From NCBI GenBank assembly GCA_002699585.1, contig PABP01000008.1, forward strand, positions 86,471 to 150,470: 64,000 nucleotides of DNA. Reading direction: 5' to 3'. Positions 1-8,072 of the stretch are shown piece after piece; the first letter of the stretch is position 1; the number at the start of each line of letters is the position of its first letter. The notes beneath the pieces were generated by a model, which worked only from the letters and a program-made list of their open reading frames with translations, did not search any database and was not told where the DNA came from. This DNA comes from Anaerolineaceae bacterium. GTDB lineage: Bacteria > Chloroflexota > Anaerolineae > Aggregatilineales > Phototrophicaceae. Both the position numbers and the translations under genes were made by a program.

Positions 1-644
1 CCATCGGCATCGACGAAGGACGCGCCATTGGCCAGCGCCACATGCTCGAACACCTGCCAGGTGAAGACTTCACCGGCGCTGTTGGCACCACAGAAACCGA
101 TCGTGCCATTGTCAGGATCGTTGAGTGTCTCGGCGGCGGTCATGATTGCTTCGTAGCTATCCGGTGCGGGCAGGCTTGCTGCATCAAACAGATCTTTGCG
201 GAACAGCAGCATCTGGCCCCAACCATCGGACGGAACCGAGGCGTAGCCACCTTCAACTTCGGCCAGCGCCAGCGCGCCTTCGCTGAATGTATCCATACCC
301 AGCGATTCGATCACACCAGCGGCACGGGCCGGGTCCAGGACGCCCTGGTCAACCCATTTGGCACTGAGCTGGATCGGGTGCAGGATGACATCCGGGGTGG
401 TGCCGGAGGCGATATTGACGGCCATGAGTTGGTCCATCAAGTTTTCGTCCATCACAGCCAGCTCGACGGTGACGCCGGGGTTGGCTTCTTCAAAAGCAGC
501 GATAATGGCTTCCTGGCGTTCCACACGTTCCGGCTGGAATTCACTGGACCAGAATACGACGGTTTGGGCGTCCTGTGCGGCGATTGGCAGGGCCAACATC
601 GCCAACAGGGCCAGTACGACGACGAATAAGAGTGTCTTTTTCAT
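1..644 (-). CDS. ABC transporter sugar-binding protein, 5' part only
   Basis: Open reading frame on the minus strand that starts with ATG at 644 and runs off the left edge, so the C-terminus is missing. The first 214 codons give a signal peptide (MKKTLLFVVVLALLAMLALP, then IAAQDAQ) followed by a family 1 extracellular solute-binding protein sequence (VVFWSSEFQPERVERQEAII, later SGTTPDVILHPIQLSAKW and FRKDLFDAA). This family captures sugars or oligosaccharides outside the cell for an ABC importer. A Shine-Dalgarno AAGGGAAG lies just upstream of the ATG. The LacI regulator next door reads in the same direction, and a matching operator sits about 60 bases before this start, so regulation by that protein is likely. 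Permease genes would be expected to the left, outside the window. Confidence 0.85.
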   Translation of the reverse strand, partial: MKKTLLFVVVLALLAMLALPIAAQDAQTVVFWSSEFQPERVERQEAIIAAFEEANPGVTVELAVMDENLMDQLMAVNIASGTTPDVILHPIQLSAKWVDQGVLDPARAAGVIESLGMDTFSEGALALAEVEGGYASVPSDGWGQMLLFRKDLFDAASLPAPDSYEAIMTAAETLNDPDNGTIGFCGANSAGEVFTWQVFEHVALANGASFVDAD

Positions 645-703
645 GGTTCTTCCCTTCAAATTACTTCACTAAAACAGATCACTAAAACGGATAGTTTGGA
701 TAA

Positions 704-717
704 CCGAAACGTTTTGG
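704..717. promoter_or_regulatory. LacI-type operator upstream of the sugar-binding protein
   Basis: CCGAAACGTTTTGG, a 14-bp dyad with one mismatch, 60 bases upstream of the ATG at 644. It differs by one base from the perfect palindrome in front of the LacI gene (1867-1880), so both are probably bound by that regulator. The binding is inferred from the shared site. Confidence 0.65.
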
Positions 718-783
718 ATACTTTTGCCAGAGACTTCCTCCTGCTAAATCGGACGTTTTTTGAAGCCACCGCTGGCGGTGGCG

Positions 784-1812
784 CTAGATTGCTAAGGGTT
801 GCCCGCTGGATGCGCGAATGATGAGTTTGGGTTCCAGCAAGATGCCAGTTTGCTCTGGCGGCTCACCGTTGATGATCTGGATGAGCATCTCGGCCACTAG
901 CTCGCCGATGCGATATATCGGCTGGCGAACGGTCGTCAAGTCCGGGGTGATGTGTCGTGCCAGCGGAATATCATCGAAGCCGCCCAGGGCCATGTCTACA
1001 CCGACTTGTTTGCCTGCCGCTTGTACAGCCGCCATCGCGCCAATGGCCATAGCATCGTTGCTGGCGACAATCGCCGTCATCTGTGGATGGCGTGCCAGCA
1101 GGTCGGCGGCAGCTTTTTGGCCGCTTTCCTGTTGCATATCGCCGTGCGCGACGTAATCCTCGCGGTAGGGTAGGTCGGCATCGGCCAATGCATGCTGATA
1201 CCCCGCCAGCCGATAAGGCGTATAGGCCAGTTCCGGCGGTGATGAAATAAAGCCGATGTGCTCATGCCCATAGTCGATGAAGTGCGCCACCACCTGCCGA
1301 ATGCCGGATTCGCTGTCGGCATCGACAAACGGGAAATCATCGGGTTCATCGGGCGCACTGCGTCCTGATACCACAAAGGGGTAGTTGTTGCGCTGGAGGT
1401 AAGCAATGCGCGGATCATCGTGCATCGTACGGGCGACAATCACGCCATCAACGCGCCGCCCACCGGCGATGCGTTGGTAGGCACGCAGTTCATCCTGGGG
1501 TGTCAATTGTGAGCTAATCAGCAGATCGAATTGATGTTGTGAGGCGACGTAGCTGATACCCTTCATCAGCAGGCTGAAGAAATCGTCATCCGGCTGATGG
1601 GCTGCCTGTGGAATCACCAGGCCGATGGTTTCGGCGCGCTGTGCCTGTAACTGACGCGCGAGCATATTCGGCTGATAGCCGAGTTCCCTGGCGACGGTGA
1701 TGATGCGTTCACGAGTCTGTTCGTTGACATCGTCATAGCCACCGAGTGCCCGCGACGTGGTGGTCACGGAGTAACCCGCAGCGGCGGCGACATCTTTTAA
1801 AGTGACAGGCAT
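784..1812 (-). CDS. LacI family transcriptional regulator
   Basis: A 342-residue LacI/GalR-type repressor. The N-terminal helix-turn-helix is clear (VTLKDVAAAAGYSVTTTSRA), followed by the hinge helix (NMLARQLQAQRAETIGLV) and a periplasmic-binding-like effector domain ending with PIYRIGELVAEMLIQII. Full family length. The start ATG at 1812 is the natural one because LacI proteins begin two to five residues before the HTH. It presumably senses the sugar imported by the transporter whose binding protein lies 140 bases downstream, and the perfect palindrome at 1867-1880 in its own promoter region points to autoregulation. Confidence 0.92.
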   Translation of the reverse strand: MPVTLKDVAAAAGYSVTTTSRALGGYDDVNEQTRERIITVARELGYQPNMLARQLQAQRAETIGLVIPQAAHQPDDDFFSLLMKGISYVASQHQFDLLISSQLTPQDELRAYQRIAGGRRVDGVIVARTMHDDPRIAYLQRNNYPFVVSGRSAPDEPDDFPFVDADSESGIRQVVAHFIDYGHEHIGFISSPPELAYTPYRLAGYQHALADADLPYREDYVAHGDMQQESGQKAAADLLARHPQMTAIVASNDAMAIGAMAAVQAAGKQVGVDMALGGFDDIPLARHITPDLTTVRQPIYRIGELVAEMLIQIINGEPPEQTGILLEPKLIIRASSGQPLAI

Positions 1813-1866
1813 AAAAACGTCTTCTAAGACTTCAAAAAGTCAGCAATTTTGATACTTTTTAAGGCT

Positions 1867-1880
1867 CCGAAACGTTTCGG
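1867..1880. promoter_or_regulatory. Perfect palindromic LacI operator (autoregulation)
   Basis: CCGAAACGTTTCGG is a perfect 14-bp palindrome with the central CG typical of LacI-family operators. It lies 55 bases upstream of the LacI start and has a near-identical copy at 704-717. Confidence 0.7.
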
Positions 1881-2028
1881 ATTACACATAGCATATCAAA
1901 AATGAGGTAATGCTGTCAAATTTCTAGCATTAATGGGTCATGAGTGAGATGAATCATTGTAAATAGCTGAGGAATTTCTCGTTGTGCCAGGAGCAATTTT
2001 GTGGCCTAAACAAGCATTGTGACACAGA

Positions 2029-2529
2029 TCAGTTGGCTGCAAAAGTCACCAGCGCAAAATTCTGGTCACAGTTAGGGAAGCTAATATGGATAGAAGGTGA
2101 AAGCTTATTTCCTGTAGAACGATCTTCAACCCAAATGGAATACGCATAGTCGAGGTTAGGCAGGAGGAACGACCAACCATATTCTCCGTAGGTCGAATCT
2201 TCGCCAGGATATGTGAAGCTAGTTGGATTACTATAGCCATCAAGATATTCAAGCATTTCTGTCATCACAACGATGTCACTAGAGGCTACAAAGCTACTAT
2301 CAACAATGAGTTCACCAGCCAAAATATTTTCACAAGAGAGTGTTTCTTTATGACTATAGGTGACTTCATCGTTCTCAAGTTCAAACATGTAGTTGATATC
2401 TGTCGGCGTGATTAGAGCACTCGTTTCTGTTTGTGAAGAGGGGAGCGCTACAGGACCCAAAATCCCCACTAGACTGATCAACAAAGTGATATTCAGCCAC
2501 AGGCAGCCTACAGGATGCATTCTACTCAT
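2029..2529 (-). CDS. Small secreted or membrane-anchored protein, unknown function
   Basis: A 166-residue protein I do not recognise. The N-terminus has one hydrophobic segment (LNITLLISLVGILGPVAL, about residues 12-30) that would act as signal peptide or anchor; the rest is polar and Ser/Thr/Glu rich, with two cysteines (in LSCENI and FPNCDQ) that could form a disulfide outside the cell. The start is supported by GAGGAA five to six bases upstream of ATG 2529. Base composition is more AT-rich than its neighbours and it stands alone, with intergenic sequence on both sides, which fits an accessory gene. Confidence 0.6.
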   Translation of the reverse strand: MSRMHPVGCLWLNITLLISLVGILGPVALPSSQTETSALITPTDINYMFELENDEVTYSHKETLSCENILAGELIVDSSFVASSDIVVMTEMLEYLDGYSNPTSFTYPGEDSTYGEYGWSFLLPNLDYAYSIWVEDRSTGNKLSPSIHISFPNCDQNFALVTFAAN

Positions 2530-2964
2530 TTTGTTCCTCGTAATCGCCTATTCATATGTCGAACTGTAGCATGAATAGTGGTTCAATTCATGACGACATG
2601 AATACGCTTTGCATGTCTTATCCATACATCTGATGCAACAGATGCGCGTATATTCTAGCGTTCCAAGTGTTTTACCACCTGGAAACCCATTCCTCGCTAG
2701 CCTGTGCTATGCTGCCCTCAACCGACAGCCTATCCCAGGCCCACCAAACCCATGACGAGCACCCATCCTAGCCAACGCCCAGCAAAGTCCCCTCAAATTA
2801 CGTTGAGGGGATTTGGGGGAGGGGTCCAACTAAAAACTTTTTTCGCCAAGCAGCTAAATAGGGCAGCAAAACGCCATTTTCCCAGTAAAATCGCCTCAAA
2901 ACCCCCATTTTTCCCGGAATGCAGCAGCATACTGCGGACACTGCAAACGGAGACGTTGTGCAAC
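2530..2964. other. Long intergenic region, no gene seen
   Basis: Between the secreted protein (start 2529) and the anti-sigma operon terminator I see no convincing gene. The ORFs here have low-complexity products. It holds one copy of the GACCCC repeat family in inverted orientation (2783-2826). Confidence 0.6.
2783..2826 (-). repeat. GACCCC repeat, module A copy
   Basis: Read on the minus strand it gives GACCCCTCCCCCAAATCCCC followed by a GAGGGGACTTTG arm, the first half (module A) of the dispersed element seen complete at 15227, 35151 and 48414. Confidence 0.65.
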
Positions 2965-2991
2965 AAAAAAGGCGGAGGGGTCACCTCCGCC
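2965..2991 (-). terminator. Rho-independent terminator of the sigma/anti-sigma operon
   Basis: GGCGGAGG, a short loop, CCTCCGCC, then a run of T on the minus strand (AAAAAA at 2965-2970 on the plus strand). It lies 27 bases past the anti-sigma stop codon. Confidence 0.85.
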
Positions 2992-3017
2992 TATGAGTTA
3001 GCTAAATTGTGTTCACG

Positions 3018-4292
3018 TTATGGCACATCGAAGGTGAACGTCCATGAGCCTTCAATGCGCTCACTCAAAGCCGCGTAAGCGTCGGACAGGATTGTCGGGA
3101 TGTCCAGGTCAGGATTCGCTGGTGTGTTGAAACCCATGCCAATGTAGAAGGTCTGCGAGCCATCCAGCATGCTCATGATGTCGATATCGATCCCTTGCTC
3201 GGCCAGCAGCGACTTGAACTGCTCAGCGTTGGCTGCCGTCGCCGCAAACGTGCTGCGGAATGATAGGACTTCCAGTGTCCAGCTCTCATCCGACCCTGGA
3301 ACATACGGTATCGGTAAGGACACTTCCTGGCAGATTTCGCCCGCACCCGGCGCGGTATCCAGCGGCGGTTCCACTTCCTGGCGTCCCACGCCATCTTCCC
3401 CTGTGGACACGGCTACCAGCGGCATCCATAGCTTCTCGCTGTCCGGCTGGGTGTAGCACAGGTTGAAGGTGGTCAGCGATGGTGTGATGCTGATCTGGTC
3501 CACGCGCACCTCAATGTCCTGGTCCGATGTCTGCATGGGTTCGTCCGTTGGCACCACATACTCGTCGATATACGCCAGCGAGAACTCAAACGTCATGTTG
3601 ATCGGCTCGGCAGGTTCGGGTGCGTCTGCGGGTGTCAGGGTCGGCTGAGGCGTGCCGCCACCGCCACCGCCACCACCACCGCCGGAGCCACCGGATCCCA
3701 TCATGGGCGTGCCGCCCAGCGAGACTTCCAGGCGCAGGTCGAGGTCGTCGAGGGGCGTTGCGATGCCCGTCGCGTCAAACGACAGATCATGGGTCATACG
3801 AACCATCGTCGTATCGCCACCGCCGCCACCGCCACCACCGCCGCCCATCACAGGCAGTTCGGTGTCAGTCGCCGCATCAAACAGGCGATAGTTGGGGGCA
3901 AACCCATTAACGGGCGGCGTCACGACAGCCGTATCGTACTCGATGCTTGCGCTCAGGGCCACGCGGTTGGCATCGGCATAGCCGCGCTCGACTGTCACGG
4001 TCACATCATCGACCGTCTGCGACAGGTTCAGCTCAGTGAACAGCCCCTGTTCATCGACGGCGGTCAGACCGGGGTCATAGGCTTGCTGGTACAGCCCGAC
4101 TGCGGCGGCCACCGTGATGCTGGAAAAGATCAGCAGGGCAGTCATCAGCCCGGCCACCCGCAAAGAGCGCAGGCGCGGTGCTTGTTGTCTGGCGTGCAGG
4201 GCTTTCTGCACATCTTGGATGAGGTTCATATCGTCAGGAATCTCCTTAATGGCGATCTGATTGAGGGTGTTGCGTAGGTCTTGCTCGTTCAT
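3018..4292 (-). CDS. Putative anti-sigma factor, DUF4179-like, with poly-glycine tracts
   Basis: A 424-residue single-pass membrane protein directly after an ECF sigma factor (3-base gap), the arrangement of a sigma/anti-sigma pair. Residues 1-45 are cytosolic and would hold the sigma factor, one transmembrane helix follows (VAGLMTALLIFSSITVAAAV), and the rest is extracellular. The stretch LSQTVDDVTVTVERGYADAN resembles the DUF4179 extracytoplasmic domain. Two pure glycine tracts interrupt the outer domain: about nine glycines near residue 150 and about ten near residue 210, the second after a GSGG lead-in. They are encoded by GGN-rich repeats at 3828-3846 and 3657-3690 and could vary in length. 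The sensed signal cannot be read from sequence. Confidence 0.75.
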   Translation of the reverse strand: MNEQDLRNTLNQIAIKEIPDDMNLIQDVQKALHARQQAPRLRSLRVAGLMTALLIFSSITVAAAVGLYQQAYDPGLTAVDEQGLFTELNLSQTVDDVTVTVERGYADANRVALSASIEYDTAVVTPPVNGFAPNYRLFDAATDTELPVMGGGGGGGGGGDTTMVRMTHDLSFDATGIATPLDDLDLRLEVSLGGTPMMGSGGSGGGGGGGGGGTPQPTLTPADAPEPAEPINMTFEFSLAYIDEYVVPTDEPMQTSDQDIEVRVDQISITPSLTTFNLCYTQPDSEKLWMPLVAVSTGEDGVGRQEVEPPLDTAPGAGEICQEVSLPIPYVPGSDESWTLEVLSFRSTFAATAANAEQFKSLLAEQGIDIDIMSMLDGSQTFYIGMGFNTPANPDLDIPTILSDAYAALSERIEGSWTFTFDVP

Positions 4293-4295
4293 GGA

Positions 4296-4856
4296 TTAGC
4301 TCTCTCCCCAGCTCAGGATGGCGCGTAGGCGATTGCGGGCCGCGTGCAGCCGCCACTTGACGGTGCCATTTGGCTCGTTTTGCTCGGCAGCGATCTCCGA
4401 TTCGGTCATATCGAGGAAGTAGCGCATCACGACGGCTGCCCGCTGCTTTGGCGAAAGCTCCGCCAGGGCATCGGCCACCATACGTTGGCGCTCACTGTCA
4501 TCCAACGCCTGCTGCGGGTCCCCCGTTCGTTGACGCTCTAGCGCGCTGGCGAAAGCCGCCTCGCTTTCAATCGTGTCTTCAAACGGAATCAACCGCTTCT
4601 GCTTATTCGCGGCGTTGATGGCCGCATTGACCACACTGCGCATCAGGTACGGCTTAAACCGCCGCCGTGTGTCGATCAGGTGACTGCGCTCATACATCCG
4701 AATGAAGACCGATTGCACCACATCCTGGGCAATGGCTTCATCGCGGGTGATGAGGTTCGCCGCGCGGATCGCTTCTACCTGATAGTGCTGCATAAGGGTT
4801 GCCAACGCGTCCATATCGCCTCGCTTCAGGCGTATTACCGCCTCCTGCTCGTTCAA
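4296..4856 (-). CDS. ECF-type RNA polymerase sigma factor
   Basis: A sigma-70 family protein of about 186 residues. Region 2 is visible (YQVEAIRAANLITRDEAIAQ, then DVVQSVFIRMYERSHLID) and region 4 follows (LSPKQRAAVVMRYFLDMTES, then EIAAEQNEPNGTVKWRLHAA). There is no region 1.1 or 3, as expected for the ECF group. The longest reading frame begins with GTG at 4862, but that codon touches the AGGAGG Shine-Dalgarno (4862-4867); TTG at 4856 lies five bases after it and is the better start. The next gene is the probable membrane anti-sigma factor, so activity is likely controlled from the cell surface. Confidence 0.88.
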   Translation of the reverse strand: MNEQEAVIRLKRGDMDALATLMQHYQVEAIRAANLITRDEAIAQDVVQSVFIRMYERSHLIDTRRRFKPYLMRSVVNAAINAANKQKRLIPFEDTIESEAAFASALERQRTGDPQQALDDSERQRMVADALAELSPKQRAAVVMRYFLDMTESEIAAEQNEPNGTVKWRLHAARNRLRAILSWGES

Positions 4857-4888
4857 GAACACCTCCTGTGCGAGTACTCACACCCTAT

Positions 4889-4913
4889 GTACAGGCGAAG
4901 CCGGCAAATGGTT
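4889..4913 (-). promoter_or_regulatory. Possible ECF-type promoter of the sigma operon
   Basis: On the minus strand AACC (4913-4910) and GTAC (4892-4889) are separated by 17 bases. AAC-type -35 and GTA/GTC-type -10 elements are common for ECF sigma factors, which usually transcribe their own operon. Only a pattern match. Confidence 0.3.
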
Positions 4914-4988
4914 GGGTTTTGGATCAAATTATGAGCAAAAAGGAAAGAAAGTACCGTGTTTAAAGAGGAGACTGCCTCACAAGAATAT

Positions 4989-5327
4989 TTAATTGTGGCG
5001 AGTCCCATACTTTGTAACAGGAATCATCGAAAGGAAGTTAAACAAAGCTCCGGCGACCATAGTAATGACGAAGATTAGGTCCTCCTCGATAAGAAAAGGA
5101 TTCAATAGTATGGTTCCAACAAGCCATATACCACTTCCAAGGATTAGGCGAAAGGCAAAAATCCTGACAGGCTTGCCAGATAATGTAATTTCCCATTCCT
5201 TGACTCTGAGAGCATTAGAGAATGTAATTGTGCCTTTGACCAACGCACGAATCGCAAGCCCAATGTTGATGAGTGATACTAGAGTAAGAATATGCCAGAC
5301 ATTTAACATCATCTTGAACGCTCGCAT
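4989..5327 (-). CDS. Small membrane protein, unknown function
   Basis: A 112-residue product with three to four hydrophobic segments (ILTLVSLINIGLAIRALV; FRLILGSGIWLVGTILLNPF; LIFVITMVAGALFNFLSMIP) and a basic C-terminus. No family recognised. The alternation of hydrophobic helices with charged loops supports coding on this strand rather than in the overlapping plus-strand frame at 4993-5412, whose product has no such pattern. The ribosome binding site is weak. AT-richer than its neighbours. Confidence 0.5.
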   Translation of the reverse strand: MRAFKMMLNVWHILTLVSLINIGLAIRALVKGTITFSNALRVKEWEITLSGKPVRIFAFRLILGSGIWLVGTILLNPFLIEEDLIFVITMVAGALFNFLSMIPVTKYGTRHN

Positions 5328-5421
5328 TCTATGTCCATCATTCTGTCAACCATCCACTGCGAGGAGAGACTCAGAACCCGCAGGTTGTTTCTGCTTCTTC
5401 TGTGAACTCTGATGTGAAATC

Positions 5422-6444
5422 TCACTCATCGACATCCAGCCGCCGTGCGATGGCCTGACTGTGGCGGTCGCGCTTGACGCTGATGCGCTCCAGATAGACG
5501 CGCGTTGTGCTCAAATGCTGGTGGCCGAGCACGGTCTGCACGGCGTGTAGGTCGCCGCTGTCCTCCCCGACCATGCGCGCGACGGTATGCCGGGTCTGGT
5601 GCAGGTGAATATCGCCGAGGCCCGCTTCCTGGGCATATTTCTTAAGCATCTTGACGAAGCCGTGTGACGTCACCGCCTGCTGACCTTTGGCGGCACGATC
5701 ATGGCGCAGCCACAGCGGATCGCCCGGTTCAAGCAGGGCTTCGGCTTCCAGATCGTCCCAACGCTCGGAGGCAATTAAATAGGCGATCAGGGCATTGCGC
5801 ACGCCGATATCCAGTACCTCGGTCGCCCGATACAGGCCGCCTTTTTCCTGGGTGTGCAGGACAAGGCCCTCATCGGTCAGGGCGATGTCGCGCCAGGTTA
5901 GCTCAATGATTTCCGAGCGGCGTTTACCTGTGGCGAAGTAGAAGCGCAGCAGGGCATAGTCACGGACCGCGCTGAGGTTGTCCTGGCTGCACAGAGAGCG
6001 CACATAATGGAGCAGAGTGCGTGCGTCGTTGTCGCTGAGGGCGCGCGACTTCTCGCTTTGGTAGGCTTTGGGTGCTTTGGGCCGTGCCAGGTCCACTGGA
6101 TTGATCGGGATGCGCTGCCGGAAGCGCGGTTCGTCCATCAGCCACTTGTAAAAGCTCGATAGACGGCTGATACGCGCGTAGACACTGGCCGGACTGAGGC
6201 CCATTTGCTCTAAATAGGCTTGCCAGTTCTTGACATCCAGCGGCGTGACGTGCTGTGGCGCTTTGTTTACCAGCGTGAAAAAACCAGCCGCCGAGCCGTT
6301 GTCACCGTCACCGACCAGGGCCGTTTGCTTGTCACGCAGCAGGTCGGCGCGGCGGGCGCTGTCGGCGTTGGTGGTGGCATCGGCCCACAGCGCAATGGCA
6401 TTCAGCAGAACAGGTGGCAAGTCAGGCTGGCGAACGGGCTGCAT
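5422..6444 (-). CDS. Tyrosine recombinase/integrase (XerC/D type)
   Basis: About 340 residues. The N-terminal SAM-like core-binding domain occupies the first half (FTLVNKAPQHVTPLDVKNWQ...SRLSSFYKWLMDEPRF) and the catalytic domain follows. Catalytic residues are visible: Arg in TGKRRSEIIELTW, Lys in QEKGGLYRATEV, the HxxR box HQTRHTVAR, the second His in VLGHQHLSTTRVY and the Tyr nucleophile in the same segment. The frame can be extended to a TTG at 6507, but ATG 6444 fits the family better. Such enzymes resolve dimers or insert mobile DNA; no attachment site or other mobility gene is evident nearby, so whether it is a housekeeping or an element-borne recombinase is open. Confidence 0.88.
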   Translation of the reverse strand: MQPVRQPDLPPVLLNAIALWADATTNADSARRADLLRDKQTALVGDGDNGSAAGFFTLVNKAPQHVTPLDVKNWQAYLEQMGLSPASVYARISRLSSFYKWLMDEPRFRQRIPINPVDLARPKAPKAYQSEKSRALSDNDARTLLHYVRSLCSQDNLSAVRDYALLRFYFATGKRRSEIIELTWRDIALTDEGLVLHTQEKGGLYRATEVLDIGVRNALIAYLIASERWDDLEAEALLEPGDPLWLRHDRAAKGQQAVTSHGFVKMLKKYAQEAGLGDIHLHQTRHTVARMVGEDSGDLHAVQTVLGHQHLSTTRVYLERISVKRDRHSQAIARRLDVDE

Positions 6445-6545
6445 CAGGCATTCCAATCGGAAAATACTAATTGTGTAACCATCGTGCCCCCAGTATAGCG
6501 CATCCAATAGCCGATAGGGAATAAGAACAAATGAGCTATTTGTGC

Positions 6546-6551
6546 TATAAT
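6546..6551 (+). promoter_or_regulatory. -10 box of the AraC-reductase operon
   Basis: Perfect TATAAT about 30 bases before the AraC start; the -35 region (AAGAAC, 6523-6528) is poor, which fits a promoter that needs an activator. Confidence 0.45.
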
Positions 6552-6580
6552 CGGGATGTTGGCAAATAGTTCCAAGTTGC

Positions 6581-7360
6581 GTGGCAATGACATCATATTT
6601 TGAAGCCCGTGCGTCCGATTCTTCTTATGTGTATCGTATATGGCGCGGCCACTTTGACGAAGATAATAGGCCCGTGTGCCCCGCTAATACCCACTGGAAC
6701 CTTCTGTTCCTACGAAAGGGCAGTCAGGTGCGGGTGGCCGCGGAAGGGCCGCTGACGCAGGCCTTGACCAAGTTCGAGGCGCAGGATAGTGAATTTTTGG
6801 TGATTCAGTTGGAGGCTGGTGTCTATATGCCGCATCTGCCTCCCGATGACCTCGCCAACAGTGCGGCGACGTTGCCACAGGCAGCAGGCGAACGTTTCTG
6901 GCTCAAAGGCGCTTCCTGGCAGATGCCGACCTTCGACAATGTGGAGACGTTTGCCGAGCGACTTGTTCGGCAGGGACTTCTAGAACGGGACCCTGTCGTG
7001 CATAGCGTATTGAATGGCCAGCGGGCAGGTGTTTCCGAGCGCACCATCCGGCGGCACTTTCTGCACGGCACAGGCATGACGTTGAACATCATGCAACAGA
7101 TTGAGCGTGCGCGGCAGGCCGCCAACCTGATCGAAAAATGGGTTCCGCTGGTGGAAGTCGCTTTGCAAGCTGGTTATGCGGATCAGGCCCATATGACACG
7201 CTCGCTGCGGCGCTACTTTGGCCAGACCCCAACGCAGTTGCTGCATCCCGATGTCCTGCAGCTTTGTCCAATCTGTTCAAGACCTGGACTGATGCTTGAT
7301 TTATGCTCGTGTTGTCATAAACAAGCGCAAACCAACCTAAGGAGTGTGCATTATGCGTAA
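6581..7360 (+). CDS. AraC family regulator with a cysteine-rich tail
   Basis: About 259 residues. The C-terminal half carries the double helix-turn-helix (GVSERTIRRHFLHGTGMTLN, then LVEVALQAGYADQAHMTRSL with RRYFGQTPTQLL). The N-terminal half (RIWRGHFDEDNRPVCPANTH) resembles the DUF6597-type sensor region found in AraC proteins. After the DNA-binding domain there is an unusual tail with CPIC and CSCCH clusters that could bind a metal or sense oxidants. GTG 6581 or ATG 6587 could be the start; neither has a clear ribosome site. The gene ends 8 bases inside the following reductase gene (ATGCGTAA), so the two are co-translated. Confidence 0.82.
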   Translation: MAMTSYFEARASDSSYVYRIWRGHFDEDNRPVCPANTHWNLLFLRKGSQVRVAAEGPLTQALTKFEAQDSEFLVIQLEAGVYMPHLPPDDLANSAATLPQAAGERFWLKGASWQMPTFDNVETFAERLVRQGLLERDPVVHSVLNGQRAGVSERTIRRHFLHGTGMTLNIMQQIERARQAANLIEKWVPLVEVALQAGYADQAHMTRSLRRYFGQTPTQLLHPDVLQLCPICSRPGLMLDLCSCCHKQAQTNLRSVHYA

Positions 7361-7925
7361 GATTGTCTTCCTCATCCATATGTCGCTGGATGGTTACGTC
7401 GCAGATCGAAATGGCGGCATCGACTGGATCGCCTTCACTGATGAGCTGGCGAACCTTGCCGATAACCTCAGCGGCCAGATGGATGCCGCCTTGTACGGGC
7501 GTAACACCTACCAGATGATGGCGGATTATTGGCCGACTGCTGGCCAGGGTCCCGATGCTGATGCGCATGATCGCAACCATGCCCAGTGGTTCCGGCAGGC
7601 GACCAAAGTGGTTGTTTCCGACACGCTGGAATCCGCAGAATGGGCCGATGTCATCATCAAGGGCGATGAGCTGACTGAGCGTATCAACCAGCTAAAGGCG
7701 CAGTCTGGCAAAGACATCTGGCTGCTGGGCAGCCCGACCCTGTCCCAGTCCTTGATGCGGCTGAACCTGATTGACGAATATATCTTCACGGTAAGCCCGG
7801 TCATCCTGGGCGGCGGCAGCGCTTTGTTCCCGGAGCTAGATGTATCGCGCGGCCTCAAGCTAGTAGAAAATCGTGTAACCAACGCGGGGGCGCTCATCCT
7901 GAAATACGTGCCAACTACCGAATAG
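7353..7925 (+). CDS. Dihydrofolate reductase/RibD C-terminal family protein
   Basis: About 190 residues. MRKIVFLIHMSLDGYVADRN is the signature start of the RibD_C/DHFR-like family (SLDG motif), and DIWLLGSPTLSQSLMRLNLI with EYIFTVSPVILGGG matches the NADPH-binding and core strands. The ATG at 7353 is chosen because AAGGAG lies eight bases before it; the frame upstream is open but lacks a ribosome site. These proteins are NADPH-dependent reductases of unknown substrate, widespread as single genes. Overlap with the AraC regulator suggests that it is the regulator's target or partner. A strong terminator follows. Confidence 0.85.
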   Translation: MRKIVFLIHMSLDGYVADRNGGIDWIAFTDELANLADNLSGQMDAALYGRNTYQMMADYWPTAGQGPDADAHDRNHAQWFRQATKVVVSDTLESAEWADVIIKGDELTERINQLKAQSGKDIWLLGSPTLSQSLMRLNLIDEYIFTVSPVILGGGSALFPELDVSRGLKLVENRVTNAGALILKYVPTTE

Positions 7926-7951
7926 TCAGACTATAGAAAGAGCCTGTTCTG

Positions 7952-7989
7952 CGGGAGATGATGCCCATTGTAAGCATCATCTCCCGTTT
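7952..7989 (+). terminator. Terminator after the AraC-reductase operon
   Basis: Perfect 13-bp stem CGGGAGATGATGC / GCATCATCTCCCG with a 9-base loop followed by TTTGG. The T-run is short, but stem strength and position support termination. Confidence 0.7.
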
Positions 7990-8072
7990 GGCGTTATGAC
8001 CAAGGTTTTTGGGGCCGAGTGCTGGCTTATGGTATCGTTGCGGCATCTGGCAGTTCATAAATAGGGAAGAAA

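Noticed and set aside
42..672. Plus-strand ORFs at the left edge
   Set aside because: They are shadows of the sugar-binding protein on the minus strand, which has a signal peptide, family motifs and a ribosome site.
2704..3078. Plus-strand ORF through repeat and terminator
   Set aside because: It translates the GACCCC repeat and the minus-strand terminator and ends inside the anti-sigma gene; low complexity, not a gene.
3652..3910. Pro-rich and Arg/His-rich ORFs opposite the anti-sigma gene
   Set aside because: Products of the complementary strand of the glycine codon repeats; no ribosome site and no domain.
4993..5412. Plus-strand 139-residue ORF
   Set aside because: Overlaps the minus-strand membrane protein, whose hydrophobic pattern is much more convincing.
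5422..6507. Prophage or genomic island around the integrase
   Set aside because: No phage genes, tRNA or direct repeats flank it; the neighbours have normal composition.
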